Positions 1 to 8,030 of a DNA stretch of 64,000 bases are shown here, one piece after another. The stretch is from Clostridium collagenovorans DSM 3089 (GTDB lineage Bacteria > Bacillota > Clostridia > Clostridiales > Clostridiaceae), in the NCBI RefSeq assembly GCF_900130005.1, contig NZ_FQXP01000003.1, positions 372,001 through 436,000 on the forward strand, given 5' to 3'. Position 1 is the first letter of the stretch. Every line of letters begins with the position of its first letter. The notes under the pieces are model-generated. The model ran no database searches. It saw only the letters and a list, made by a program, of their open reading frames with translations, and had not been told where the DNA came from. A program made the translations under genes and the position numbers.

Positions 1-562
1 CAGTAGTATCACCATAGGAATAAGAATTTTCTAAATCTAGGTTATATTTTTCAACAAAGTTATTTATAGCTTTCTTTTTATTAACGCTATCCCACATTGC
101 TACAACTTCGCCAGTATACATATCATTTTCATTTAATGAGTATACAGTTCCTATATAATCATCAAATCCATGCCTTACAGCCATTTCCTTTACAAGTTCT
201 ATAGGGCTTCCTGAAATTGTTATGAGTACGTGTCCTTGAGCTTTATGCCACTTAATCCTATCTCTTGTGTAAGTATAAACTCTATCACCCTTTTGAGTTA
301 CAACATTTTTAGCTATGAATTCAATTTGAGATCTATGAAGACCTTTTATAGCTTCAGTATATATGTCAGCCATTTTTAATAAATAGTGATCATAGTTTCC
401 AATACGTTTATCCCATTTCACATAATATGGTTTAACCTCGTTATACCATCTTTCTTGGTCTATTATTTCGCTCTTAATTAATTTTTTAAAAACTTCAGTT
501 ATTAATCCTTCTCTATATAAAGTTCCATCAATATCAAAAAAAGCTGCGATTTTCTTTTCCAT
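1..562 (-). CDS. HAD-IB family hydrolase (PSPase-like), C-terminus cut by window edge
   Basis: Reads leftward out of the window; 187 codons are present. The start is the ATG whose complement lies at 560-562, preceded by an AGGAGTG ribosome site. HAD motif I is visible as FDIDGTLYREG (nucleophile D10, acid/base D12), motif II as ITISGSP near residue 115-120, and motif III begins as YGDTT just where the window ends, so the last catalytic Asp is not seen. The layout, with a helical cap between motifs I and II, fits the phosphoserine phosphatase-like IB subfamily. Substrate is unknown. It is divergent from the Cof-type phosphatase at 858. Sure of family, not of substrate. Confidence 0.85.
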   Translation of the reverse strand, partial: MEKKIAAFFDIDGTLYREGLITEVFKKLIKSEIIDQERWYNEVKPYYVKWDKRIGNYDHYLLKMADIYTEAIKGLHRSQIEFIAKNVVTQKGDRVYTYTRDRIKWHKAQGHVLITISGSPIELVKEMAVRHGFDDYIGTVYSLNENDMYTGEVVAMWDSVNKKKAINNFVEKYNLDLENSYSYGDTT

Positions 563-736
563 AACATCACTCCTAATATAAATAATTCTTCACATTATAT
601 AATATTTTGCATTAAAATTAAAGAAGAATACAAAAATTTATTTAAATTTGAAAAAAATATTTTAAAATGAGGGAAAATTAGAAAGTAATAAATTTAATAA
701 TTGTATAAAATATTTTATGCATCATAATAAGAAAGG

Positions 737-745
737 TGATATAAT
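737..745 (+). promoter_or_regulatory. Extended -10 promoter for the Cof-type phosphatase
   Basis: TGATATAAT is a TG-extended -10 with a perfect TATAAT hexamer at 740-745. The matching -35 position (about 717-722, TATGCA) is poor, as is common for extended -10 promoters. It lies about 110 bases before the gene start. Confidence 0.45.
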
Positions 746-857
746 AGTGTAGAATTTACAAGTATGAGTATAAAAGGACGTTGTTTATAAGCTTAGAAGT
801 TTCATTTAACTTAAATATGATATATAAACTATGTTATTTAATATAGGAGGGGATAAG

Positions 858-1682
858 ATGTACAAATTAATAGCTTTAGATATTGATGGTACTTTAGTTA
901 CGAAAAAAGCTAAAATTACAGAGGAAAATCTTTTGTGCATAAAAGAGGCTAAGGAAAAGGGTATTAAAGTCGTATTGGCTTCAGGAAGACCTTTAAAGGG
1001 ATTAAATAGATTTTTAAAGGAACTTGATTTGGTAAATAAGGGGGATTATGCAGTTGGGTACAATGGAGCTATTGTGCAAGACACATATACAGAAGAAATA
1101 ATTAATATCACACCCTTAGATATTGACTGCTATGAAGAATTATATAAAATTAGTTTAGAAATGGGTGTTAATATACATGCACTTACAAAGTCTAAGGTTA
1201 TAACACCTAAGATTAATAAGTATTCTCAGCTAGAAGCAGATTTGAATGGAATAGAAATAGAAGAAATAGCTTTAAAAGATATAAAACCAGAAGAGACTAT
1301 AGTTAAGGTTATGATGATAGATGATCCAGAGTTACTTGATAATGTAGTTCGAAATTTATCACAAGAAATAAAGGATAAATACACTATAGTTAAAAGTGCA
1401 CCTTACTTTTTAGAGTTTTTACATAATAAGGCTAATAAATGGTCTGGTGTTTTTGGATTGGCAGAAAAACTAGGAATAAAAAGTCAAGAAATCATATGTG
1501 TTGGTGATGAAGAAAATGATATACATATGATAGAAAATGCTGGATTAGGTGTAGCTATGGGGAATGCAGTTCCTAAGATTAAGGAAGTAGCAGATTATAT
1601 CACTTTAAGTAATGAAGAGAGTGGAGTAGCACATGTAATAAAAAAATTTATATTAGAAGATAAAGAAGAACATAGTGCGTAA
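858..1682 (+). CDS. Cof-type HAD-IIB family phosphatase
   Basis: 274-residue cytoplasmic sugar-phosphate/nucleotide phosphatase of the Cof/YidA type. HAD motif I is DIDGTL (nucleophile D8, D10), motif II is LASGRP near residue 40-45, a conserved motif III lysine lies in NKANKWSGV, and motif IV is GDEENDIHMIENAG. The large insertion between motifs II and III is the type IIB cap. An earlier ATG at 831 is in frame, but AGGAGG at 845-850 lies inside that extension and points to the ATG at 858. Length and N-terminus (MYKLIALDIDGT) match the family at that start. The exact substrate cannot be read from sequence. Confidence 0.9.
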   Translation: MYKLIALDIDGTLVTKKAKITEENLLCIKEAKEKGIKVVLASGRPLKGLNRFLKELDLVNKGDYAVGYNGAIVQDTYTEEIINITPLDIDCYEELYKISLEMGVNIHALTKSKVITPKINKYSQLEADLNGIEIEEIALKDIKPEETIVKVMMIDDPELLDNVVRNLSQEIKDKYTIVKSAPYFLEFLHNKANKWSGVFGLAEKLGIKSQEIICVGDEENDIHMIENAGLGVAMGNAVPKIKEVADYITLSNEESGVAHVIKKFILEDKEEHSA

Positions 1683-1686
1683 AAAC

Positions 1687-1717
1687 AAAGTAGTGGGACT
1701 TGCTCACTACTTTATTT
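1687..1717 (+). terminator. Rho-independent terminator after Cof-type phosphatase
   Basis: Nine-base arms AAAGTAGTG (1687-1695) and CACTACTTT (1705-1713) close a 9-base loop and run into a T-rich tail. Confidence 0.7.
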
Positions 1718-1828
1718 ATTATAAATAGTAAAAAATAATACAAATTTATCACTTAAAACTCACTAAAGTAATTATTTTATATACATTAATAATAAGAAAA
1801 ATATTAATATATATAAGGAAGTGAGTTT

Positions 1829-2488
1829 ATGGACATGTATGAAATTTGTATAAGATTGTGCTTAGCAGTTGCTATTAGTGCTATAATAGGATTTGATAGA
1901 GAACAAAAAAACAGACCTGCAGGTCTAAGAACTCATATTCTGGTTTGCTTAGGTGCTACAATAATATCTATTTTAGAGGTTTACTTAATATATGATGCAA
2001 AAAACCTTATTATTAATTATCCTGATATATATAATAGTATAAAAATAGATATGAGTAGAATTGGAGCGCAAGTAATAACAGGAGTAGGGTTTTTAGGTGC
2101 TGGCTCTATAATTCAGGAAAAGGGTAACGTAAAAGGCTTAACTACTGCTGCTAGTTTATGGGTGGTGGCATGTCTTGGTTTAGTAATAGGAAAAGGATAT
2201 TATATATTTTCAATAATATGTAGTCTTATAGTTTTTGTAGTCTTAGCTTCTATGAAAAATTTTGAAAATGGACACTTTGAAAAGATCTATACTATGGATA
2301 TAGAAATTGCATCTAATGACATTAAATCACTAAAGGTGCTTAATGAATTAATAGAAGAAGATGAAGTTAGAGTAAAGTCTATTTCTGTAAAATATAATGA
2401 TAAATTAAAGGGCTATATATATAAATATAGTATTGAAAGTGGGAAAAACACAACTATTAATAAGATATTGGAAAAAGTATATAAATAA
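1829..2488 (+). CDS. MgtC/SapB family membrane protein
   Basis: 219 residues. The N-terminal two thirds is the hydrophobic MgtC domain with its signatures: GFDREQKNRPAGLRTH near residues 21-36 and GVGFLGAGSIIQ followed by GLTTAASLWV near 89-112. Four or five membrane spans are apparent, then a soluble C-terminal tail of about 75 residues. The family is linked to growth at low Mg2+ and to modulation of membrane energetics in pathogens, but most Firmicute members are not characterised. The start follows AAGGAAGTGAG at a good distance. It stands alone, with a short AT-rich gap on each side. Family call is firm; physiological role is open. Confidence 0.88.
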   Translation: MDMYEICIRLCLAVAISAIIGFDREQKNRPAGLRTHILVCLGATIISILEVYLIYDAKNLIINYPDIYNSIKIDMSRIGAQVITGVGFLGAGSIIQEKGNVKGLTTAASLWVVACLGLVIGKGYYIFSIICSLIVFVVLASMKNFENGHFEKIYTMDIEIASNDIKSLKVLNELIEEDEVRVKSISVKYNDKLKGYIYKYSIESGKNTTINKILEKVYK

Positions 2489-2574
2489 AATTAATTAAAT
2501 AGAGTTAATTTGCAAATAAAAATAAAATATGGTACAATTTGGTAAGAATATAAAGTAGATTATGAGGAGGGTAT

Positions 2575-3786
2575 ATGAAGAAAAATAGTAAATTTCTAAT
2601 TCTAGGGCTTTTATCAATTATGTTGATATTATCATTAGCAATTCCTCAAAATAAATCAGGAGCAGTAAGTAGTAAAGAAGAGCTATTAAGCACTAGTAAA
2701 GAGGAATTTAGAAAAAATACTGATGATGAAATAGTTTTGAGTTTTATGGGGAATATCATATTAAAGAATAAAGATCTAAAGTCTTATGACATGGAAAAGC
2801 TAAAAAGTTATTTTGAAAATATAAATTACTTTACCAAGACATCAGATGTTGTATCTGCTCAAGTAGAGGGGAAAGTAGTTGAAAATATAGATGGTTCAGA
2901 TGAAAACCTAGTTATTCCGCAGAGCTTTTTACAGAGCATGAAGGATTCAAATATTAATTATGTTCAAACAGCAAATGGGGTAAATATTAAAGAATCTACA
3001 ACAGAGCTTTTTAAAATGCAAGAAGTTTTAAGTTTTAATAATATGAAAAACTTAGGTAGTAGATATAGCTTAGATGAAGAACCTTATATTATTGAAGAGG
3101 TAAAAGGTAAAAAGATAGGGATAGTAAACTTTTCTAACTTAATTGCGAAGGATGGAAGATTCTATATGGATAATATGGAGGTTAGCAAGCAAGCAGCTAG
3201 TTTAGTAAATACTATAAATTATGAAGCTTTAGGAGAAGATACTAAAAAAATAAAATCTATAATTAAGGAAATGAGTACTCAATGTGATTTTATTATATCC
3301 TATGTTAATTTTTTAGATGATAAGTCTAATTTAACAAAAGAAAGAGAAAATACAATTATAAAAACTTTTAATGAATCTGGGGTTGATATAATTGTGGGTA
3401 CTGGAAAAAGCAAAATATCTCCTATAAAGAAAGTTAAAAATGAATTTAACAATAATGAAACAATAGTAATATACTCTTTAGGTGATATAAAAATGTGTGA
3501 TAATGAATTTAATATAGAAAACAGTAGTATAATGGCAACAATTTCTTTGAATATAAAGGATGAAAATATAAAGATAAAAGATATTAATTATGTTCCCTTA
3601 TATGTTTATAGATTTGGGGAGAAAGATTCAGGTGAATATAAAATATTACCCTTAAGTTTTATATCTTCAGGAAAAAATAATTATAATGTAAAAAGTGATG
3701 ATTTATTAAGACTAGATGACTTAAAAAGAGATGTAATAAAAGTAGTTGAAAATAGAGAAGAAAAAGTTTATTTATATAAAAAATAA
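2575..3786 (+). CDS. CapA/PgsA-fold protein with degenerate active site
   Basis: 403 residues, starting after GAGGAGGG. An N-terminal hydrophobic segment (about residues 7-25) is a signal anchor or signal peptide, so the body should be outside the membrane. The rest follows the PGA_cap (CapA) metallophosphatase-like layout: LSFMGNIIL at about 55-63, TANGVNI, PYIIEEVKGKKIGIVNF, CDFIISYVN and GVDIIVGTGKSKISPIKK. In active CapA proteins these places usually carry GD, NNH-D, HxGxE and GHHPH; here those metal-binding residues are missing. It is probably a non-catalytic relative or a diverged surface protein. No capsule genes (capB, capC) lie nearby. Family moderately sure, function unknown. Confidence 0.65.
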   Translation: MKKNSKFLILGLLSIMLILSLAIPQNKSGAVSSKEELLSTSKEEFRKNTDDEIVLSFMGNIILKNKDLKSYDMEKLKSYFENINYFTKTSDVVSAQVEGKVVENIDGSDENLVIPQSFLQSMKDSNINYVQTANGVNIKESTTELFKMQEVLSFNNMKNLGSRYSLDEEPYIIEEVKGKKIGIVNFSNLIAKDGRFYMDNMEVSKQAASLVNTINYEALGEDTKKIKSIIKEMSTQCDFIISYVNFLDDKSNLTKERENTIIKTFNESGVDIIVGTGKSKISPIKKVKNEFNNNETIVIYSLGDIKMCDNEFNIENSSIMATISLNIKDENIKIKDINYVPLYVYRFGEKDSGEYKILPLSFISSGKNNYNVKSDDLLRLDDLKRDVIKVVENREEKVYLYKK

Positions 3787-3788
3787 AA

Positions 3789-3812
3789 GGTAGACAGTTT
3801 ACACTGTCTACC
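3789..3812. terminator. Hairpin terminator between CapA-like gene and spore protein gene
   Basis: Perfect 10-base arms GGTAGACAGT and ACTGTCTACC with a 4-base loop. On the minus strand the stem runs into TTTTATTTTTT, so it is a good terminator for the leftward spore-protein transcript. On the plus strand the tail is poorer. Confidence 0.75.
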
Positions 3813-3885
3813 CAAATCTTTTACTACATGCAATTAGCTTTGAAGTATGTAGTATTGATTTAGTAATCTTATCTTACAAGATAGC

Positions 3886-4068
3886 TTATTTTAAGCCATT
3901 TTCGTAAGCAGAAACCATTTTCTTTACCATTTCTCCGCCAACTGATCCACATTCTTTACTTGTAAGGTTTCCATTATAATCTGAGAAATTTACTCCTAAT
4001 TCTCTAGCTGTTTCCATTTTTAAATTATTTAAACCTTGTTTTGCCTCTGGAATTAAATTTTTTGCCAT
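3886..4068 (-). CDS. Alpha/beta-type small acid-soluble spore protein (SASP)
   Basis: 60 residues, a full-length alpha/beta SASP. These proteins saturate spore DNA, hold it in an A-like form and protect it, and are degraded by GPR protease at germination. Both family signatures are seen: ETARELGVNF in the N-terminal half (GPR cleavage region) and LTSKECGSVGGEMVKKMV in the C-terminal half. The start follows AAGGAGG. A paralogue lies 89 bases upstream on the same strand. I see no clear sigma-G promoter directly before this copy, so read-through from the paralogue's promoter is possible. A 7-bp dyad at 4088-4102 sits just before the ribosome site. Confidence 0.93.
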   Translation of the reverse strand: MAKNLIPEAKQGLNNLKMETARELGVNFSDYNGNLTSKECGSVGGEMVKKMVSAYENGLK

Positions 4069-4157
4069 AATAATATCCTCCTTACAGGACTATTCAATAG
4101 TCTGTGTTCATTGTAGTAAATTTAGTAATAAGTTTGGTTTAGATCTCATGATTTAAA

Positions 4158-4340
4158 TTATAAATTTTTTTCATAAGATTCAACCATTTTTTTAACCATT
4201 TGGCCACCAACAGAACCGTTTTCTTTACTAGTTAAGTTTCCATTGTAACCTTGGTTTAATGTAACGCCAACTTCTTTAGCAGCTTCCATTTTAAATTGGT
4301 TTAATTTTTCTTTAGCTTCTGGTACTAAATTCTTTGCCAT
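4158..4340 (-). CDS. Alpha/beta-type small acid-soluble spore protein (SASP), second copy
   Basis: 60 residues beginning MAKNLVPEAKEKLNQF. It carries the two SASP signatures, EAAKEVGVTL and LTSKENGSVGGQMVKKMV. A GTG three codons upstream is in frame but overlaps the AAGGAGGTG ribosome site, so the ATG at 4338-4340 is taken as the start. Same role as the neighbouring copy: spore DNA binding in the forespore. A sigma-G-type promoter precedes it. The two copies differ in the N-terminal half but keep the DNA-binding segments almost unchanged. Confidence 0.93.
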   Translation of the reverse strand: MAKNLVPEAKEKLNQFKMEAAKEVGVTLNQGYNGNLTSKENGSVGGQMVKKMVESYEKNL

Positions 4341-4371
4341 GTTTCTCACCTCCTTCGTTGCTTTGTAATAC

Positions 4372-4400
4372 TATTATGACTCGAAATGAAAATTATATGC
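4372..4400 (-). promoter_or_regulatory. Predicted sigma-G (forespore) promoter of SASP gene
   Basis: On the minus strand, GCATA (-35, complement at 4396-4400) and CATAATA (-10, complement at 4372-4378) are separated by 17 bases. This fits the sigma-G consensus GNATR / CATNNTA. It lies about 30 bases upstream of the SASP start codon. Confidence 0.65.
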
Positions 4401-4684
4401 GTAGTTTGTTTTAGGCATTTTAGAGAAAGCTTTCACATATTTCCAAAATAATGAATAATCATATCAAGATAATGGAAAAATAAAAAATAGCTACATTATA
4501 TATATAAACAAAAAATAGCTATAAAAAAGATTAAAAAATTTATAAAATAATATGATTTTTTTTGAATATAGGCATTAAAACTCTAAATATATTAAAATAA
4601 AAGGTCAATTTTAATGGCTAAATCAATAAAAATATATATAATAGAATTAAGGAATATAAAAAGAATTAAATGGTGGTGGAAACT
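4401..4684. other. Intergenic region between divergent SASP and murG
   Basis: Very AT-rich. Apart from the 10-base palindrome GAAAGCTTTC near 4425 and the sigma-G promoter to its left, no promoter hexamer pair for murG is convincing and no RNA structure is evident. Confidence 0.5.
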
Positions 4685-5752
4685 TTGAGTAAAAAGATAA
4701 TAATGACAGGTGGAGGATCAGCAGGACATGTAACTCCTAATCTAGCCTTAATACCAAGATTAAAAGAAGAAGGCTATGAAGTTCAGTATATAGGTACAAA
4801 GGATGGAATAGAAAGAAAAATTATAGAAGATGCAAAAATACCATATCATGCAATAGAAAGTGGAAAGCTTAGAAGATATTTTGATATAAAAAATTTTTCA
4901 GATCCTTTTAAAGTTATAAAGGGTGTTTTTCAAGCTAAGAAGATAATAAAAAATGAAAAACCTGATGTAGTTTTTTCAAAGGGTGGTTTTGTTGCAGTTC
5001 CGGTTGTAATAGGTGCATATTTAAATAAAATACCTGTACTTACACATGAATCTGATATGACTCCAGGCTTAGCAAATAAGTTAGCTACACCTTATTGTAC
5101 TAAGGTTTGTGTTACCTTTCCTGAGTCAGTAGAGAAGGTTAAAAATAATAAGGGCGTTTTAACAGGTACTCCAATAAGAAGTGAATTATTTAAGGGAAGC
5201 AAAGAAAAGGGAAAAAGCTTCTGTGGATTTAAAAATAATAAGCCTGTAATAATGTTAATGGGTGGAAGTTTAGGTTCAAAGGTTTTAAATGACTCTCTAA
5301 GAGGTGTTTTAGATAAACTTTTAAAATCTTATAATGTAATTCATATATGTGGAAAAGGCCATATAGACGAAAGTTTAAATAATAAAGAGGGATATAGACA
5401 GTTTGAGTATATAAGTAAGGAACTTCCGGACTTAATGGCTTTAGCTGATATGTTTATATCTAGATCGGGTGCTAACTCTATTTTTGAATTTTTAGCGCTT
5501 AAAAAACCAAATATATTAGTACCACTTTCAATTAATGCAAGCAGAGGAGATCAAATTCTAAATGCAAAGTCTTTTGAGAAGAGTGGATATAGCGTTGTTA
5601 TACAAGAAGAGGATTTAAATGCTGATATACTTTTAACAAAGATTGAAGCATTATATAGAGATAAAGAGAAATATATTGAGAGTATGGAGAATTCTAAGGT
5701 GAAAAATGGGGTTGAACAAATAATTTCACTAATAAAGAAATACTCTAAATAA
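4685..5752 (+). CDS. murG: UDP-GlcNAc--lipid I N-acetylglucosaminyltransferase MurG
   Basis: 355 residues from the TTG at 4685. The run GGTGGTGGA just upstream serves as ribosome site, and this start gives [19 protein letters not shown] as expected for the family; an ATG at 4670 would add five unlikely residues. MurG is a membrane-associated GT28 enzyme that adds GlcNAc to lipid I, making lipid II. Visible motifs are the Gly-rich [30 protein letters not shown] and the donor-site region [14 protein letters not shown]. The gene stands alone, about 20 kb from the dcw cluster in this window, where Bacillus keeps it beside spoVE. Confidence 0.95.
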   Translation: MSKKIIMTGGGSAGHVTPNLALIPRLKEEGYEVQYIGTKDGIERKIIEDAKIPYHAIESGKLRRYFDIKNFSDPFKVIKGVFQAKKIIKNEKPDVVFSKGGFVAVPVVIGAYLNKIPVLTHESDMTPGLANKLATPYCTKVCVTFPESVEKVKNNKGVLTGTPIRSELFKGSKEKGKSFCGFKNNKPVIMLMGGSLGSKVLNDSLRGVLDKLLKSYNVIHICGKGHIDESLNNKEGYRQFEYISKELPDLMALADMFISRSGANSIFEFLALKKPNILVPLSINASRGDQILNAKSFEKSGYSVVIQEEDLNADILLTKIEALYRDKEKYIESMENSKVKNGVEQIISLIKKYSK

Positions 5753-5830
5753 TTATAACTGAATTTATAAATATATTTCATATGAAATATTATAAGTTCT
5801 TTTATTCAAAATTTAATAATTATAATTTAT

Positions 5831-5908
5831 AAAGAAACTATTTTAAGCTTAAATTAAACATAAGTATTTTAAATTTATGTTATTTATATTAAGTTTAATA
5901 GTTTCTTT
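5831..5908. repeat. Long imperfect inverted repeat, possible murG terminator
   Basis: Outer arms AAAGAAACTATT (5831-5842) and AATAGTTTCTTT (5897-5908) are perfectly complementary. The pairing continues imperfectly inward (CTTAA, ACATAA) to give arms of roughly 30 bases around a short centre. It is followed by ATTCCTTTTTT. A separate 18-base perfect palindrome, ATATTTCATATGAAATAT, lies at 5773-5790. The first may terminate murG; the second could be an operator or another weak hairpin. Confidence 0.55.
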
Positions 5909-6031
5909 ATTCCTTTTTTGTATAAGAGCATATAATATATTGCAAACAGAATAATTTATTATATAGCTATGAAGATTTCATATAGGGTCAGCATATAATA
6001 AAAGAAAGTAGTTTTAATTTGGAGGTAGACA

Positions 6032-7549
6032 GTGAAAATTAAATTTTTAGGAGCTGCTGGGAGAGTAACAGGATCTTGCCACATGTTGATAGTTAATGGT
6101 AGAAAGGTTTTATTGGATTGTGGCTTATTTCAAGGCAAGGATGAAAGTGTAATAGGAAATGAAAGATTTAATTTTAATCCTAAAGAAATAGAATTTGTTA
6201 TATTGTCACATGCCCATATAGATCATAGTGGTAGAATTCCTCTTTTATACAAGCAAGGATTTAAGGGACAAGTCATATGTACAGAGGGTACCAATGATTT
6301 ATGCAAAGTTATGTTGCCAGATAGTGGATATGTACAAGAAACTGAAATAGAGTGGAAAAATAAGAGAAGGAGAAGACAGGGTTTGGCTGCTGTAGAACCT
6401 CTATATACTGCTAAAATAGCTCAGTTATCCACATATTTATTTACAGGATTTCCTTATGATGAAATAATAGAAGTGTTTCCGGGTTTAAAGGTTAGATTCA
6501 AGGATGCAGGGCATTTACTTGGCTCAGCTATAGTTGAATTATTTATAAAGGAAGAGGGTAAAGAAGAAATTAAAATTGTCTTTAGTGGAGACTTAGGTCA
6601 TAAAGATATTCCTTTAATTAAAAATCCAACGAATATAGATTATGCTGATTATGTAATAATGGAGACAACCTATGGAAACAGATATCATTCTCCTATTGAT
6701 AAAGAACTACAACAATTAGTTAAAATAATAAAAGAGACTTTTAGAAATGGTGGTAATGTAGTTATACCATCCTTTGCTGTAGGAAGAACTCAAGAGGTAT
6801 TATATGCTTTAAATAATTATATAGAAAGTAATTTGCTAAATAATATAAAAGTTTATGTTGATAGTCCACTAGCTTCAGAGGCAACTAGTATTTTTAAGGA
6901 TTATGAAGAATATTATGATGATACTGCAAGAAAGTTAATTGAGGAAGGTAAGCATCCCCTTGATTTTAAGGGATTAATGTTCACAAAGACCTTAGGAGAT
7001 TCAATGGCTGTAAATAAAATTCAAAATTCAGCTATTATAATTTCTGCAAGTGGTATGTGTGAAGCGGGAAGAATAAAACACCATCTTAAGCATAATCTTT
7101 GGCGTGAGGAATGTTCTATAGTATTTGTTGGATATCAAGCAGAAGGTACTTTAGGAAGAGCTATATTAGACGGAAATAAGAAGGTAAATATTCTAGGAGA
7201 AGAAATAGCAATAAATGCAAAAATATATAATTTACCAGGATTATCAGGACATGCAGATAGAGAGGGGTTATATAGTTGGTTAAGAGCATTTAAGAAGAAA
7301 CCAAAGGAAGTTGTCTTAGTACATGGAGATGTAGATGAAAGAGAAAGCTTCAATGAACTTCTAAAGAGCAATAATTATAAAACTAGAATGGTTAACTTAG
7401 GTGAAAGTTTCATAATAAATGAAAATCATATAAATGATACAACACTTAAACAACGAATTATTAATTTTTTAGATGATTATGAGGAAGTTAATGAGATAAA
7501 TAAGATGGTAGTACTTGAGAAAATAAAGGATATAATAACTGAAGATTAA
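6032..7549 (+). CDS. Beta-CASP metallo-beta-lactamase RNase (CPSF/Ysh1-like)
   Basis: 505 residues from a GTG start preceded by GGAGGT. The MBL core shows SHAHIDHSGRIP (HxHxDH zinc ligands, about residues 59-68), DAGHLLGSA and FSGDLGH. The beta-CASP region follows with METTYGNR, PSFAVGRTQE and SASGMCEAGRIKHHL. The C-terminal RMMBL motif reads LSGHADREGLYSWL and LVHGD. This is the layout of the CPSF-73-like RNA nucleases found in archaea and many bacteria, not of RNase J, which is longer and differently arranged. It should act on RNA in the cytoplasm. Monocistronic, with its own terminator. Confidence 0.88.
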   Translation: MKIKFLGAAGRVTGSCHMLIVNGRKVLLDCGLFQGKDESVIGNERFNFNPKEIEFVILSHAHIDHSGRIPLLYKQGFKGQVICTEGTNDLCKVMLPDSGYVQETEIEWKNKRRRRQGLAAVEPLYTAKIAQLSTYLFTGFPYDEIIEVFPGLKVRFKDAGHLLGSAIVELFIKEEGKEEIKIVFSGDLGHKDIPLIKNPTNIDYADYVIMETTYGNRYHSPIDKELQQLVKIIKETFRNGGNVVIPSFAVGRTQEVLYALNNYIESNLLNNIKVYVDSPLASEATSIFKDYEEYYDDTARKLIEEGKHPLDFKGLMFTKTLGDSMAVNKIQNSAIIISASGMCEAGRIKHHLKHNLWREECSIVFVGYQAEGTLGRAILDGNKKVNILGEEIAINAKIYNLPGLSGHADREGLYSWLRAFKKKPKEVVLVHGDVDERESFNELLKSNNYKTRMVNLGESFIINENHINDTTLKQRIINFLDDYEEVNEINKMVVLEKIKDIITED

Positions 7550-7578
7550 AAAAGCGAGTATATTTTATATAAAACTAC

Positions 7579-7634
7579 AAAGAATATAGGAGTTATGTTT
7601 ACTTTGAGAAACATAACTCCTATATTCTTTTATG
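7579..7634 (+). terminator. Strong terminator, 22-bp perfect stem
   Basis: Arms 7579-7600 and 7609-7630 are perfectly complementary over 22 bases with loop ACTTTGAG; the right arm ends in TTCTTTTAT. It ends the beta-CASP nuclease transcript. Confidence 0.85.
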
Positions 7635-8030
7635 TTTATAAATAGAGATATAATTATATAAAAAGATAAAAATAAAAGTTAATTATTCAATATTCAGTAT
7701 ATTTTAAAAAATAAAGATAAAAATTAATGAGTGTAAAAGAATTTCAAGAGATTATTATTTTTTTAACAATCTAAGAATGCAAATAAAAAAAGCAGGTTAC
7801 ATATGGTCATAAAAGGCATATAAGGACTTTACATAATCGGATTTTAAGTGTATATTATAAGTGTAAATTGTGGGGCCTTGTAATAGATTTTTACAATGAA
7901 AAATTTGCTATTACATACTCAAATAAAAAGATTATGTTTACTATAAGATACTTAAGTTGTGGTAAAAGAATTATCATAATATTAAGTAAAAAATAGATTG
8001 AACTATTAAATTAAGAAGGAAGGGTTAGCC
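7635..8030 (+). promoter_or_regulatory. Long upstream region of nifJ with alternative dyads
   Basis: About 400 non-coding bases. One dyad is TTGTAA-N7-TTACAA at 7878-7896. A second, overlapping dyad is TGTAATAG (7879-7886) with CTATTACA (7908-7915), so the two cannot form together in RNA. The first resembles a loose Rex half-site pair but does not match TTGTTAA-N4-TTAACAA. A possible promoter is TTGTGG (7957-7962), 17 bases, TATTAA (7980-7985). The ribosome site is AAGGAAGGG before 8031. Control by redox or a leader structure is inference only. Confidence 0.4.

Noticed and set aside
7878..7896. Rex operator upstream of nifJ
   Set aside because: TTGTAA-N7-TTACAA does not fit TTGTTAA-N4-TTAACAA in sequence or spacing; kept only as an unnamed dyad.
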